A stretch of 39,407 nucleotides of DNA from Acholeplasmatales bacterium (GCA_031284585.1 JAITXT010000005.1:1-39407); one strand, 5' to 3'; shown: positions 23,391 through 33,026, counted from the first letter of the stretch. The notes: generated by a model not told the origin, from the sequence alone. Numbers and translations: made by a program.

Positions 23391-25173
23391 TAATAGTAAT
23401 AAGAACAAAGCAAGTTACAGTAACAGTTATTCCAATCGTCCGAAGAATAAACAAGAGGTTGAAAAGATAATTCATTTTAAATATGGAATGAAAGTTCCTG
23501 ATTTATCAATTGAATTAGGTATTCCTAATGCTCTTTTAATCAAGAAGTTTATGCTTTTAGGTGAAATGGTTAACATGAATACTGAACTAGATATAGATAT
23601 CGTGAAATATATGGCAGAAGAAGAAGGATATGCTTTTGAACTTGCTAAACTTGAAGATGATATTTTAGAAGATGAACCTGATAATCCAAGTGACCTTGTA
23701 AAAAGAGCACCGATTGTAACTGTTATGGGGCACGTTGATCATGGCAAAACAACTCTATTAGATAGTATTAGAAAAAGTAGAGTAGTTGATAGTGAAGCAG
23801 GTGGTATTACTCAACATATTGGTGCCTATCAAGTAAATAGAAAAGGTTATTCTATTACTTTCATTGATACTCCAGGACATGCTGCATTTACAGAAATGAG
23901 AGCACGTGGTGCTAAGATTACTGATGTAGTAGTACTAGTTGTCGCGGCAGATGATGGTGTTATGCCTCAAACAAGAGAAGCTATTGACCATGCTAAGGCT
24001 GGTAATGTTCCAATAGTAGTAGCAATTAATAAAATTGATAAGAATAATGCTAATCCAGAAGTTGTGATTAGTGAATTATCAAAATTAGGTTTAATTCCTG
24101 AAGAATGGGGAGGAACCACTCCTTTTGTTCACATTTCAGCACTTCGAAAAGAAGGAATAGATTCCCTTCTTGATATTTTAGAATTAGTATCAGAGATAAA
24201 AGAATTAAAAGCTAATCCTAATCGAAGAGCAACTGGAACTGTTATTGAAGCGTCCTTAGATAAAGGTAAAGGTCCTACAGCAACCGTAATTGTTCAAAAT
24301 GGTACCTTAAAACAAGGAGATTATATTTCTGTTGGTACAAGTTATGGAAGAATAAGATCAATTACTGATGATTTAAATAGATTAGTAAAAGAAGCTTATC
24401 CTTCTCAACCAGTGGAAATTACTGGTTTAAATGAAGTTCCAAAGGCTGGAGATACTTTTAAAGTATTTAGTGATGAGAGATTAGCAAAAGTTAGTGCAGA
24501 AAGAAAGAAATTAAGTGTTATTACTGAAAAAGATCAATCTAATTTTGATCCTTTTGAAGTTAAGAAGAAAGTATCAGTTATTATTAAAACTGATGTAAAT
24601 GGTTCAATTGATGCACTTAAAAATGTCTTGAAAAAACTTGAAAGTGATGTTTTTAGTATCGATATAGTCTTATCAATGGTAGGAGGAGTTACTGAAAATG
24701 ATGTTGTACTTGCTAAAGCATCTAATGCCATGGTAATAGCTTTTAATATTAGACCGACAAGTCAAATTAAAAGTTTAGCAGATGAACAAGGGGTCACTAT
24801 TAAAACTTATAATATTATTTACCGTGTTCAAGAAGATATAGAAGCTATGCTAAAAGGTATGCTAGATAAAACATATGAAGATATAGTTATAGGAACTGCT
24901 GAAGTAAGACAATTATTTAAGGTTGCTAAAATAGGTACTATTGCTGGGTGTTATGTTACTCATGGTATTATTAAAAGAGATTCTAGTTTAAAAGTTATTC
25001 GTGATCAAGTAGTAGTCTATGAAGGTGCAATTTCTTCTTTAAGAAGAGGAAAAGATGACGTTAAGGAAGTAAAAACTAATTTCGAATGTGGAATAACTAT
25101 TTCTAACTTTAATGATATTAAAGAAGGAGATATTATCGAAGCAAGTGAGAAAAAAGAGGTGGAAGTAGCATGA
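23377..25173 (+). CDS. infB: translation initiation factor IF-2
   Basis: Brings fMet-tRNA to the 30S subunit and promotes subunit joining. 598 residues, a short form: only about 110 residues come before the G domain, mostly a basic N-terminus and one IF2N-like segment. The GTPase motifs are [23 protein letters not shown] and HISAL. Domains II to IV follow, with [15 protein letters not shown] and the C-terminal fMet-tRNA-binding domain. GGAGG lies before the ATG inside ylxQ. It ends on TGA overlapping rbfA. Confidence 0.96.
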   Translation: MKNYNNSNKNKASYSNSYSNRPKNKQEVEKIIHFKYGMKVPDLSIELGIPNALLIKKFMLLGEMVNMNTELDIDIVKYMAEEEGYAFELAKLEDDILEDEPDNPSDLVKRAPIVTVMGHVDHGKTTLLDSIRKSRVVDSEAGGITQHIGAYQVNRKGYSITFIDTPGHAAFTEMRARGAKITDVVVLVVAADDGVMPQTREAIDHAKAGNVPIVVAINKIDKNNANPEVVISELSKLGLIPEEWGGTTPFVHISALRKEGIDSLLDILELVSEIKELKANPNRRATGTVIEASLDKGKGPTATVIVQNGTLKQGDYISVGTSYGRIRSITDDLNRLVKEAYPSQPVEITGLNEVPKAGDTFKVFSDERLAKVSAERKKLSVITEKDQSNFDPFEVKKKVSVIIKTDVNGSIDALKNVLKKLESDVFSIDIVLSMVGGVTENDVVLAKASNAMVIAFNIRPTSQIKSLADEQGVTIKTYNIIYRVQEDIEAMLKGMLDKTYEDIVIGTAEVRQLFKVAKIGTIAGCYVTHGIIKRDSSLKVIRDQVVVYEGAISSLRRGKDDVKEVKTNFECGITISNFNDIKEGDIIEASEKKEVEVA

Positions 25174-25529
25174 GAGTTTCAATAACATTAGAACGTTTAG
25201 CAACTAGAATTCATAGAGAATTAGCACATATTGTAAATGAAGTATTAGGTGATAATAAGAGTTTTGGTTATATAAATATAGTAGAAGTTAAACTAACAAA
25301 AGATTTAAGTTACGCAACTATTTATTACACTTTACTTACCGAAGATAAAGAATTAATTGATTTAGCTCAAAATACTCTTTCTAAGAAAGTAGTAGAAATT
25401 AGAACAGATCTTGCGAAGAAAATAAAAGATATTAGAAAGATTCCTGATTTAATTTTTAAATATGATGAGGCTATTGCCTATGGAAATAGAATTGAAGATA
25501 TAATTAGATCTTTTCACAAGGAAAAATAA
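25170..25529 (+). CDS. rbfA: ribosome-binding factor A
   Basis: 119 residues with the single KH-like domain of RbfA: LERLATRIHRELAHIV at the start, then the YINIVEVKLTKDLSYATIYY strand region and the RKIPDLIFKYDEAIAYGNRIE end. It assists 30S maturation and 16S 5' end processing. ATGA overlap with infB; one-base overlap with priA. Confidence 0.93.
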   Translation: MRVSITLERLATRIHRELAHIVNEVLGDNKSFGYINIVEVKLTKDLSYATIYYTLLTEDKELIDLAQNTLSKKVVEIRTDLAKKIKDIRKIPDLIFKYDEAIAYGNRIEDIIRSFHKEK

Positions 25530-27550
25530 TGATTGCAAGTGTAATAATTGACTTAGAATATAAGGGATTGTTACCATTTTATACGTATACTATTCCTTCT
25601 AATTTAGAAGATACCTGTAAGGTATCTTCTTTAGTGTTAGTACCGTTTAGTGATTCTAATATGGAAAGATTAGGTTTAGTAATTAAAATAAGTGATTCAT
25701 CTAATTCATTTGAAAATGAGACTAGAAAAGAAATTATAAGAGTTACTCAATTAGCGAATGAGACAAGACAAAAAACTATTCAAATATTAATGAATAGATA
25801 TTATTATGAGGGTTATAATCTTTTTAAAAGTGTGGTTCCATCTACTAGTTTTTTAGATTACCGTTTCCAAGTAAAAAATTTAATACATCCCTTATTTAAT
25901 GATTTTACTATCAAATTTAAAGATAAATTTAATAGTAAAGGAATTTGGGATTTAAAGGAAAGTGAAAAAAAATATCTTTCTTTACTGGAAAAAGATAAAG
26001 ATTTAGAAGTTAATAGACATTTTAATGTTTCTTCAAAAAAGAAAAGTAAAGTAGAAAAAGAATCTAACTTTAATTTTCAAAATATTATTCTTGATGATAA
26101 AGAACTTCTTCTTTATGAGAAATTTAGAGAAAGTAATAACATAACTTCTAATCTAGATATAAGATCTAAAGTTTATTTAAAATTAATTAAAGATTTCTAT
26201 GAAATAGGCAAAAAAGTTATTATTTCTTTTGCAAGTACTTATGAAGCAGGTCTTGCTTCAGAGTACTTTAATTTATTTTTTCCTAATGTAATTAAGGTAG
26301 ATGGGGAAATTACTAAAAGACAAGAAGAAAAAATAAATAAAGATTCTTTTATGTTAATCATTGGTGTCGAAAAAATATTTACTTTGCCTATTAATAATAT
26401 TGGTTTAATTATTTTAAAGGATTCTGAAATAAGTAGTAATCTTTACGTTGATAGATATTTATTAGCCAAAATAAAACAAGAGATTAATGATTCTAAATTA
26501 GTTCTTTCATCTTTATTTGGAGAATCATTATATTTAGGGCATGATACTTATTTGAAAGTTAATCAAGATAGTAACAATAATATAGATTTAATTATTGATG
26601 ATAAAAGAAAAAATATAATGGATGGTGATATTTCTTTTTTTTCAAAGAGAGTTTTAGGAAATATTTCAAATACTTTAAATAGTCACGGTAAAGTTTTAGT
26701 AGTTCATAATATTTTAAATGAGGGAAGATATTTAACTTGTAATCATTGTCATAAAGTATTTATTTGTGAAAAGTGCAATTCTTTAATGGTAATTGATAAA
26801 GATAGTCTTCAAATTGTTTGTAGTAAGTGTGGGGATTCTAAAGGTCTTAAAAAGTTAAAGGAAAATTTAGAATGTCCTATCTGTAAAAAAGGTTCCTTTT
26901 CATATAAAAAACCTGGAATAGATATTTTGAAAAAAGAATTAAGTTCTATTTTTAAAGATCAAAAAATAAGCCAATTAGAATCCAAAAACGCATCTCGTTT
27001 TGAAAAAGAAAGACTTGTTATTGAGGGAGACTATGATATTTTGATTGCTACTAGTCTAATTGAAAAAGAATTCTATCAAAAATTTTCTCTTATCTATTTT
27101 TATGACTGTGAGACATTTTTTAAAGATTTATTTTATAATACGGGTGAGATTTCTTATTATAGATATTTAAAAATAATCAGTAACTTGGAAGATAAAGGAA
27201 GTGTATTAATTTCTACTTTTGATATTAATCATCCATTTTTAAATTTAATTAAGAAAGATTTAAAAGATAATCTTATTTATTTTGATGAGTCAAGAAAGAG
27301 TTCTTCCAAAGAACCATATTCTCATAATTATAAATTAAATATTGAAGGTAGTTCTATATTTAATACTTACAAAGAATTATGTCTTTATAAAAAGATTACG
27401 GAAAATGAGTCGATAACTTTAATTGGTCCTGTTCAAGATAAAGATAATTATTATCTATACACATTTATAGTTAAAACAAATCTTAATCTAGATGAAGAGA
27501 TAAATTTTTTAAGAAATAAATATAAAGTCGAGGTTATAAGTTTATTATGA
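25529..27550 (+). CDS. priA: PriA-like primosomal protein without ATPase motifs
   Basis: 673 residues with PriA architecture but a decayed motor. The N-terminal DNA-binding part begins IASVIIDLEYKGLLPFYTY. Where PriA has GSGKTEVY there is NLDIRSKVY (about 208-216), so the P-loop is gone. Where DEEH should be there is LKDSE (about 296-300). The zinc-binding region is complete, with cysteines at about 404, 407, 413, 416, 431, 434, 449 and 452, and the GIDILKKEL segment follows it. It is also shorter than usual. It probably still binds forks and loads the helicase loader without unwinding DNA, as proposed for actinobacterial PriA. It stands before fmt as in other Bacillota. Confidence 0.85.
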   Translation: MIASVIIDLEYKGLLPFYTYTIPSNLEDTCKVSSLVLVPFSDSNMERLGLVIKISDSSNSFENETRKEIIRVTQLANETRQKTIQILMNRYYYEGYNLFKSVVPSTSFLDYRFQVKNLIHPLFNDFTIKFKDKFNSKGIWDLKESEKKYLSLLEKDKDLEVNRHFNVSSKKKSKVEKESNFNFQNIILDDKELLLYEKFRESNNITSNLDIRSKVYLKLIKDFYEIGKKVIISFASTYEAGLASEYFNLFFPNVIKVDGEITKRQEEKINKDSFMLIIGVEKIFTLPINNIGLIILKDSEISSNLYVDRYLLAKIKQEINDSKLVLSSLFGESLYLGHDTYLKVNQDSNNNIDLIIDDKRKNIMDGDISFFSKRVLGNISNTLNSHGKVLVVHNILNEGRYLTCNHCHKVFICEKCNSLMVIDKDSLQIVCSKCGDSKGLKKLKENLECPICKKGSFSYKKPGIDILKKELSSIFKDQKISQLESKNASRFEKERLVIEGDYDILIATSLIEKEFYQKFSLIYFYDCETFFKDLFYNTGEISYYRYLKIISNLEDKGSVLISTFDINHPFLNLIKKDLKDNLIYFDESRKSSSKEPYSHNYKLNIEGSSIFNTYKELCLYKKITENESITLIGPVQDKDNYYLYTFIVKTNLNLDEEINFLRNKYKVEVISLL

Positions 27551-28497
27551 AAATTTTATTTTTCGGAACAAATAGTTTTTCAAAAATTATTTTAGAAGGT
27601 CTTCTAAAAGAAAATTTTATTGAAGTTACAGGAGTAGTTACCAAAAGTGATAACGTTATTTTTAATAAAAGAGAGCCTTCCTTAGTAAAAAAATATGGGC
27701 TTGAAAATAAGTTATTAGTATTTGATCCGGTATCGCTTAAGGCATCTTATGAAGAAATTCTTGCCATTACTAAACCTGATATTTTAATAACCGCATCGTA
27801 TGGGAACATTTTGCCTAAATCTTTACTTGAAAAAGTATATGCCCTAAATGTTCATGCTTCTCTTTTACCTAAATATAGGGGCGCTTCTCCTATTCAAAGT
27901 GCTATTCTTAATAATGATAAAATAACTGGTTGTACAATCATGAAAATGGAATATAAGTTAGATAGTGGGGATATAATAAAAAGTGGAGAGTTAGTAATTG
28001 AAGAAGATGATAATTATTCTTCCTTAGAAGAAAAACTAGCATATTTAGGAAGAGATTTATTAATTGATACTTTAAAAGAATATCTTGATAAAAAAGTTCT
28101 TCTAACTTTTAAGCAAGATGAATCAAAAGTAACATTTACTCATATTATTCCCGGAAGTTTTGCTAAAATAGATTTTCATGATTTAGCAATAAATATCGTT
28201 AACAAAGTAAGAACTCTCTCAAAAACGCCTGGAAGTATAATTTTTGTAAAAAATAAATTAGTTAAATTATATAAAGTAAAAATTAGTGATATAATTATTA
28301 ATGGTGAAGTAGGTGAAATATTATTAAATAAAAAACAATTATTCATTAAAGCACTTGATTTTTGGATAGAAATACTAGAGATTAAAGAAAGCGGAAAGAA
28401 AGAAATGGATATAGTAAGTTATTTAAATGGACAATCATTATTTAAAAACAAAGAAAAGATAGATATTTTAATTAAAGGAGAAGAAAATGAAAAATAG
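27547..28497 (+). CDS. fmt: methionyl-tRNA formyltransferase
   Basis: Formylates the initiator Met-tRNA with 10-formyl-THF. 316 residues, normal length. MKILFFGTNSFSKIIL starts the formyl transferase fold. NVHASLLPKYRGASPIQ holds the catalytic Asn and His and the family signature, and LDSGDII supplies the aspartate. The C-terminal OB-like domain begins at about 205. ATGA overlap with priA, 11-base overlap with the next gene. Confidence 0.96.
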   Translation: MKILFFGTNSFSKIILEGLLKENFIEVTGVVTKSDNVIFNKREPSLVKKYGLENKLLVFDPVSLKASYEEILAITKPDILITASYGNILPKSLLEKVYALNVHASLLPKYRGASPIQSAILNNDKITGCTIMKMEYKLDSGDIIKSGELVIEEDDNYSSLEEKLAYLGRDLLIDTLKEYLDKKVLLTFKQDESKVTFTHIIPGSFAKIDFHDLAINIVNKVRTLSKTPGSIIFVKNKLVKLYKVKISDIIINGEVGEILLNKKQLFIKALDFWIEILEIKESGKKEMDIVSYLNGQSLFKNKEKIDILIKGEENEK

Positions 28498-29044
28498 AAT
28501 AATCTTTACAAGAGAAGAAATGTTAAAGGAAAATATCAGTAAATTAAAGTCACGTGGGGTAGAAGTTGATGATATTGCGAAAATTACTTTTCGTCAACAA
28601 AGTAAATATACTCCAGATATTCCTTATGCCCTATGTGTGGAATCAGTTGAAAAAATCTTATCTTTAAGAGATATTTTTCATGCAGTTCAATTAGGGATTG
28701 AAATCGATAGACTAACTGAAAAGAAAGCATTTGAAGGACCTATTCAAGATATTTTAGAACAAGATCTTGGTTTATTTGGTTTAGACGAAGTAGTAGGTAT
28801 TGAAATAGCTGGTATCTATGGTACTATTGGGGAAACTAATTTTGGAGATATTGATGTAAACAAAATTGGAATTGTGAAAGAATTAAATGATCTTGGAAAA
28901 GATATGAAAAGTTGTCATACTTTCCTAGATGATATAGTAGGAGCGGTTGCTGCTGCGGCTTCAACTCGGGTTGCTCAAGTTTTAAGTGAGGAAAGTGCAT
29001 CTCTTAATCCTAATATCGTAAAATCTAGTTTATTTGATTTATGA
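28487..29044 (+). CDS. pgpA: phosphatidylglycerophosphatase A-like protein (YutG family)
   Basis: 185 residues of the PgpA/YutG family, the phosphatase that turns phosphatidylglycerol phosphate into phosphatidylglycerol. Family features are LKSRGVEVDDIAKIT, FGLDEVVGIEIAGIYG, TIGETNFGDIDVNKIGI, and TFLDDIVGAVAAAASTRVAQ near the end. It contains no long hydrophobic helix, as in YutG. Begins within the end of fmt with AAAGGAG ahead of the ATG, ends in ATGA shared with the next gene. Activity is inferred. Confidence 0.8.
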   Translation: MKNRIIFTREEMLKENISKLKSRGVEVDDIAKITFRQQSKYTPDIPYALCVESVEKILSLRDIFHAVQLGIEIDRLTEKKAFEGPIQDILEQDLGLFGLDEVVGIEIAGIYGTIGETNFGDIDVNKIGIVKELNDLGKDMKSCHTFLDDIVGAVAAAASTRVAQVLSEESASLNPNIVKSSLFDL

Positions 29045-30369
29045 GTAAAAAAGGTGAGAATAAAATTAAATTAATATCTTTTAACTTATTCTCTAAATTT
29101 TTTGGATTTGAAAGAGGTATCGATTTAACTAATGAGATAGAAGTACTCCACCGGAAAAATGTTGTAATAAAAAACATTAGTTTTGTCCTCAATTTAGTTT
29201 ATTCTTTGATGATGTTTATGGTCTGTTTTCTTGATAATGTGTCAAGTAACTGGATTCATGCAGTTGTCGCATTTTTAGTTACTTTTATTTTAAATTATGC
29301 TTTAAAAAGACTTATTAATGAAAAACCTTTAGATGCTACTTATCAGAATTTAGCATGTGCATTATTACCACTAAATTTACTTGTTTGTGCAATTTTATCT
29401 TATTGGAAGTTTTATACTCCTTCAACAAAAGAATTTGAAGTAGGAACTTATATGATGATCTTGTTAACGTTATTAGTAGTATCATTATATCAAAATAAAA
29501 AAGTATTATCAGTCTTTTTTGTAGTTTATTTAGCAATTTTAACTGGTGTGCATATTCTTCTTACATATAACATAGTAGGTAAGGTAAATGGACAAACTAT
29601 GCTTGTATTTTTAAAAGAATTTACTCATGAATCTGAATTTTATGGTTTATTACTTCGAACTATTATTTTTATTTTATTTTATGTATTAATTCTTATTTCT
29701 GTTTCCTTAGGTGAGTATTTACAAGAAGAAAGAAAAAAAGAATTACTTAAAAGAATAGATGTTCAGAAAGATTTCGATCTAATAACTTCAAAACTTTTTG
29801 ATGTAGCTTTAACATCATCATCTGATCTTGCTGATAGTGTGGTAGCTAACGATATAGCAAGTCTAGCAAAATACGTAGGAACTATTTGTTTATTCTCAGA
29901 AAATGAGATTAAAGAAGTAGTTGAATATAGTAAAATACATTTAAGATTTTCTGAGATTAAAGAAGATTTATTCTCAGACTTAAGTTTTAGAAATAATTTT
30001 GATGATTTAAAAGAAAATTCTAAATTAGCTTTATTAATTGCTCAAAGACTTCAACTTGAGAAAAAAGTAGAGTCTGTAGCAAGAGCAGTAATTGAAAGTG
30101 TTTCGGACGATAAAGATTTTATTGCGAGAATGACTAAAATTCAACCAAATAAGATTAGTAATGTTATTTTTATTTCTGATTTATATATAACTTTTAGATC
30201 AAATTTAAGTTATAAACGAGCAATAACTCATCAAAATACAATTAATGCATTTCATAGGTATGTAAGAAAATTTGTTGATGAGGATTTATTCACAAGATTC
30301 ATCGAAAAAGAAAAAAGTATTGAAGAACTATATAAAAAAATTGCAGAATTATCAGATTATAATTCTTAA
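29041..30369 (+). CDS. membrane protein with a decayed HD-GYP-like domain
   Basis: 442 residues. Six hydrophobic helices lie between about 45 and 230, followed by a cytoplasmic part. That part follows the outline of HD-GYP phosphodiesterases: a helix corresponding to the first histidine segment, EYSKIHLRFSEI in place of the LHDIGKI motif, and the tail ISDLYITFRSNLSYKRAI matching the vADxydaLtsdRpYr region. The HD pair has become HL and the GYP motif is missing, so catalysis of cyclic dinucleotide hydrolysis is unlikely. It may be a sensor or scaffold. Last gene of the long operon that began with rimP, with no terminator visible. Confidence 0.55.
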   Translation: MSKKGENKIKLISFNLFSKFFGFERGIDLTNEIEVLHRKNVVIKNISFVLNLVYSLMMFMVCFLDNVSSNWIHAVVAFLVTFILNYALKRLINEKPLDATYQNLACALLPLNLLVCAILSYWKFYTPSTKEFEVGTYMMILLTLLVVSLYQNKKVLSVFFVVYLAILTGVHILLTYNIVGKVNGQTMLVFLKEFTHESEFYGLLLRTIIFILFYVLILISVSLGEYLQEERKKELLKRIDVQKDFDLITSKLFDVALTSSSDLADSVVANDIASLAKYVGTICLFSENEIKEVVEYSKIHLRFSEIKEDLFSDLSFRNNFDDLKENSKLALLIAQRLQLEKKVESVARAVIESVSDDKDFIARMTKIQPNKISNVIFISDLYITFRSNLSYKRAITHQNTINAFHRYVRKFVDEDLFTRFIEKEKSIEELYKKIAELSDYNS

Positions 30370-30399
30370 AGTAATTTATAAAAAATGAGGTGAGGAGAT

Positions 30400-31131
30400 A
30401 TGAAAGATTTATACAAAGAAATTTTTAGAAGAAAGTCGTTTAGGAGTTATCCTAACAAATTAGAAATTGATGAGAATTTAGAAAGTAAGATATTTTTTAA
30501 AGCAAACAGTTTATCTACATTTGATAGTACAATCAAAACTAAAGTTTATATTACTAAATTAATTAATAGTAAGAAAAATGATTATGTATTACATTTTTAT
30601 AGTGAAATTAAACCAAATTATCGTCTTAATGCTGGTTTTATGCTAGAAGAGTTTGTTTTATATTTGACTAGTTTAAATGTAGGAACTTTATTTGTTGGTA
30701 GCAAACAAGATAAAACTCATAAAAATGAAACCTTAAAATATATACTTACTGTTAATTTCTCTCTTGTAAGTAGTGATTCATTTCGTCTACCAACTGATAA
30801 TATTAGTAGAAAAGATAGAAATTTATTCATTAAAGGATTTATTGAAGAGGAAGTTATTAATGCAGTGAGATATAGTGCTAGTGCTGTCAATAAACAACCT
30901 TGGCTATTTGAAGGAATAACTACAGGGGATACTTATCAAATTATTTGTTATGTTGATAAAGATAATTCTTTTTTAGGATTTAAATTAGACGGATGCTTTG
31001 ACGTTGGGATTGCAATTTATAACATCTTAGTTACTCTAAATTATCTTGGTAAAAAATATAGTCTTACGGTAGAAAGTAAAGACTTAAAATACGGCAACTT
31101 CCAAGAAGTTGCTAGAATTACTTATCTTTAG
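30400..31131 (+). CDS. nitroreductase-like flavoprotein
   Basis: 243 residues of the two-repeat nitroreductase type (putative TM nitroreductase family). The FMN-site segment IFRRKSFRSYP is at residues about 8-18. The second half has VRYSASAVNKQPWLFE, matching the A-xSa.N.QPw pattern, and the end helix follows DVGIAIYNILVTLNYLG. It probably uses FMN and NAD(P)H; the substrate is unknown. GGTGAGGAG lies before the ATG. Its 3' end overlaps the convergent E2-like gene by 14 bases. Confidence 0.75.
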   Translation: MKDLYKEIFRRKSFRSYPNKLEIDENLESKIFFKANSLSTFDSTIKTKVYITKLINSKKNDYVLHFYSEIKPNYRLNAGFMLEEFVLYLTSLNVGTLFVGSKQDKTHKNETLKYILTVNFSLVSSDSFRLPTDNISRKDRNLFIKGFIEEEVINAVRYSASAVNKQPWLFEGITTGDTYQIICYVDKDNSFLGFKLDGCFDVGIAIYNILVTLNYLGKKYSLTVESKDLKYGNFQEVARITYL

Positions 31132-31996
31132 TTTTATTAGATTTTAATTTAATTATTTCATCTTCTTCTAAAGGCTTTTCTAAAAGGTGCAAGTTTTTGA
31201 AATAATTTTTTATAAGTCTTAGGGTTCTACTATAATAAAGTCCATCTACAAATCTTTCATCCATCGTTATTCCCATTTCAATCATTTTAGTTTTTTCAAT
31301 TTGATTTGTTTCACTATTAAGGTGAGGTTTTACTTTTTCCTTACCTAAAGCAAGAAAAAAACCACAATTTCCAAAATCAAAAAGATGATGAAAAATAGCA
31401 TCTAAACCAATACTTTTCAAATTAGTTACCCAGAAACTAGCATGAAAAGGACTATAACGAAGAAAGTTTTTAGATAAAAGACCATGATTATCAAAAAACT
31501 TGATAAAAAAGACAACTATTTTTAAAATAAACATGGGCATTTTCGCAAGAAAATCTCTTTCGTTATCGGTTCCATTAGTTTGTTTGAGAGCTTTTTTTAT
31601 TTCTTCATCTATGATTACTTTTACTTCATCAATAGTTTCATATCCAGTAAATCTAGGACTTATTCCTGTTTCTTCACTTTCTTCTCTTAAATTCTTTTTT
31701 ACCATCATAGTACAATCTATATCGTTTCTTTGGTATATTCTATTATTGATGATAAATTGATTTAATTTTGGACGTACTTTAAATGCTCTTACTAGAGAGG
31801 CTATTACTATATCCATATAACAATAATTAAATCCCTCTAGTTTCTTCTTTTCTATAAAATCATCAAAATACGATGCTTCAATATCAAACATATAAAGATT
31901 ACTTGCTCCAGACCTAGTTCGTACAAATAAGGGCATTAATCTAGTAATTCCATCTAATCCATGCACCAGTTTACCATCACTTCGTCTTCCAAACAT
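31118..31996 (-). CDS. stand-alone 2-oxoacid dehydrogenase E2-like acyltransferase domain
   Basis: 292 residues with the trimeric acyltransferase (CAT/E2) fold but without lipoyl or peripheral-binding domains. It begins FGRRSDGKLVHGLDGITRLM and contains YMDIVIASLVRAF and FWVTNLKSIG. The catalytic position, normally DHRxxDG, reads DERFVDG (246-252), with Glu247 in place of the histidine. I recall that this stand-alone form, often with DER, is widespread in Bacillota; its reaction is not known. No partner E1 or E3 gene is present. AGAGGTG lies before the ATG. Confidence 0.65.
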   Translation of the reverse strand: MFGRRSDGKLVHGLDGITRLMPLFVRTRSGASNLYMFDIEASYFDDFIEKKKLEGFNYCYMDIVIASLVRAFKVRPKLNQFIINNRIYQRNDIDCTMMVKKNLREESEETGISPRFTGYETIDEVKVIIDEEIKKALKQTNGTDNERDFLAKMPMFILKIVVFFIKFFDNHGLLSKNFLRYSPFHASFWVTNLKSIGLDAIFHHLFDFGNCGFFLALGKEKVKPHLNSETNQIEKTKMIEMGITMDERFVDGLYYSRTLRLIKNYFKNLHLLEKPLEEDEIIKLKSNKTKDK

Positions 31997-32085
31997 AAAA
32001 TCACCTCTCTTTATATTATATTAAAGAATACTATAAAACTTTAAAAAGAGTTTTAGAGAGTATAAAATTAATTATTAATCAGGTA

Positions 32086-32868
32086 TTAGTTTAATTTAGA
32101 AACGCTAGATCTAATTATTTCTATTCCTTTCTTTTTTATTTTATCTAATTCAAGAATATCTGCTTGATTATCGGTAATAAGACAATCGATAGATTCAATA
32201 TTTGAAGTTTTAAATGAATGAATAATCCCCACTTTACTTTTATCTGCTAATAAGTATTTCTTTCCACTAGTTCTTTTTAACATGGCAAGATTAATTTGCA
32301 CTTCTTGAAGGACTGCTGTTGTGAAACCACCAGTGGCACTTATTCCTGAACAACCTAAAAAACATTTTTGAGCAGTTACTTGATTCAAGTTATTCATAGC
32401 AAACTCTCCTACTAGAGATTCTTTAGGCATTCTAACCTCCCCTCCTGTTAGAAGTACAAAGTGAGATTCTTTAATTGGACAAAAAACCACTTTTAAATTA
32501 TTTGTAATAATGGTTACTTGTTTAGCAGTTATATATTCAAGCATTAAAAGGGCAGTAGAACTAGTATTGATGAAAATAGTATCCCCATCTTCGACAGTTT
32601 GAGCAGCTGCCCTAGCTATAGCGTGTTTATTTAAAGTAAGTGAGGAAGAAAAAATATTAGTTTGAAAAGATGTTTGGGTAAGGGTTGCTCCGCCTCTATG
32701 ACGTTCAATTAATTTGTTTTTTTCTAGATATTCAAAATCTCTTCTAATCGTAAGACTTGATGTTCTAAATTTTACTGCAAGATCAAGGGCGGTTACATTT
32801 GGATTGAATTCTAGGTGCTTGATAATCTGTTCTCTTCTTTTTTCTATTTCTTCATTGCTATTTCTCAT
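32086..32868 (-). CDS. DeoR/GlpR-family repressor, likely regulator of the ascorbate genes
   Basis: A 260-residue repressor: N-terminal winged helix-turn-helix (REQIIKHLE... VTALDLAVKFRTSSLTIRRD, then IERHRGGA) and a C-terminal sugar phosphate-binding DeoR sensor domain (about 80-250) with VEDGDTIFINTSSTALLML and CFLGCSGISATGGFTT. I begin at the ATG at 32868, because AAGAAGGA lies eight bases upstream; the longer frame from a TTG at 32895 includes that site. It is divergent from ulaG, as in typical DeoR-regulated loci, and UlaR of enteric bacteria belongs to this family, so it probably senses L-ascorbate-6-phosphate. That ligand is inferred. Confidence 0.8.
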   Translation of the reverse strand: MRNSNEEIEKRREQIIKHLEFNPNVTALDLAVKFRTSSLTIRRDFEYLEKNKLIERHRGGATLTQTSFQTNIFSSSLTLNKHAIARAAAQTVEDGDTIFINTSSTALLMLEYITAKQVTIITNNLKVVFCPIKESHFVLLTGGEVRMPKESLVGEFAMNNLNQVTAQKCFLGCSGISATGGFTTAVLQEVQINLAMLKRTSGKKYLLADKSKVGIIHSFKTSNIESIDCLITDNQADILELDKIKKKGIEIIRSSVSKLN

Positions 32869-32917
32869 TATACTTTTCCTTCTTGAATATTTCAATTAAT
32901 TATATAATTATTCGTAA

Positions 32918-32933
32918 AATAAAGCGTTTTCAT
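32918..32933 (-). promoter_or_regulatory. candidate cre site for CcpA
   Basis: The minus strand reads ATGAAAACGCTTTATT, 14 of 16 against the consensus WTGNAARCGNWWWCAW; the two misses are near the right end. It lies between the divergent regulator and ulaG. Catabolite repression of ascorbate use by preferred sugars would make sense. ccpA is not in the window. Confidence 0.45.
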
Positions 32934-32935
32934 TG

Positions 32936-32951
32936 TTTTATGTTCATAAAA
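32936..32951 (+). promoter_or_regulatory. palindrome, candidate operator in the ula control region
   Basis: TTTTATG, two bases, CATAAAA: seven matched bases on each side. Adjacent to the cre-like site and similar in sequence (TTATG/CATAA) to the two shorter sites nearer ulaG. It could be bound by the divergent DeoR-family regulator. Confidence 0.45.
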
Positions 32952-32959
32952 AAACACAA

Positions 32960-32968
32960 TTATGATAA
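32960..32968 (+). promoter_or_regulatory. TTATGATAA repeat, candidate operator half
   Basis: Nearly symmetric nine-base element. Its reverse complement TTATCATAA recurs at 33034-33042, 74 bases away, which would suit loop-forming repression. Confidence 0.35.
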
Positions 32969-33026
32969 TTTAAACGATTTTTTCAAAAAAAAGAGTATAA
33001 ATAAACATTTATTATTCTTTATATCA

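Noticed and set aside
32869-32895. TTG start of the DeoR-type regulator nine codons upstream
   Set aside because: The added codons contain the AAGAAGGA site that serves the ATG at 32868.
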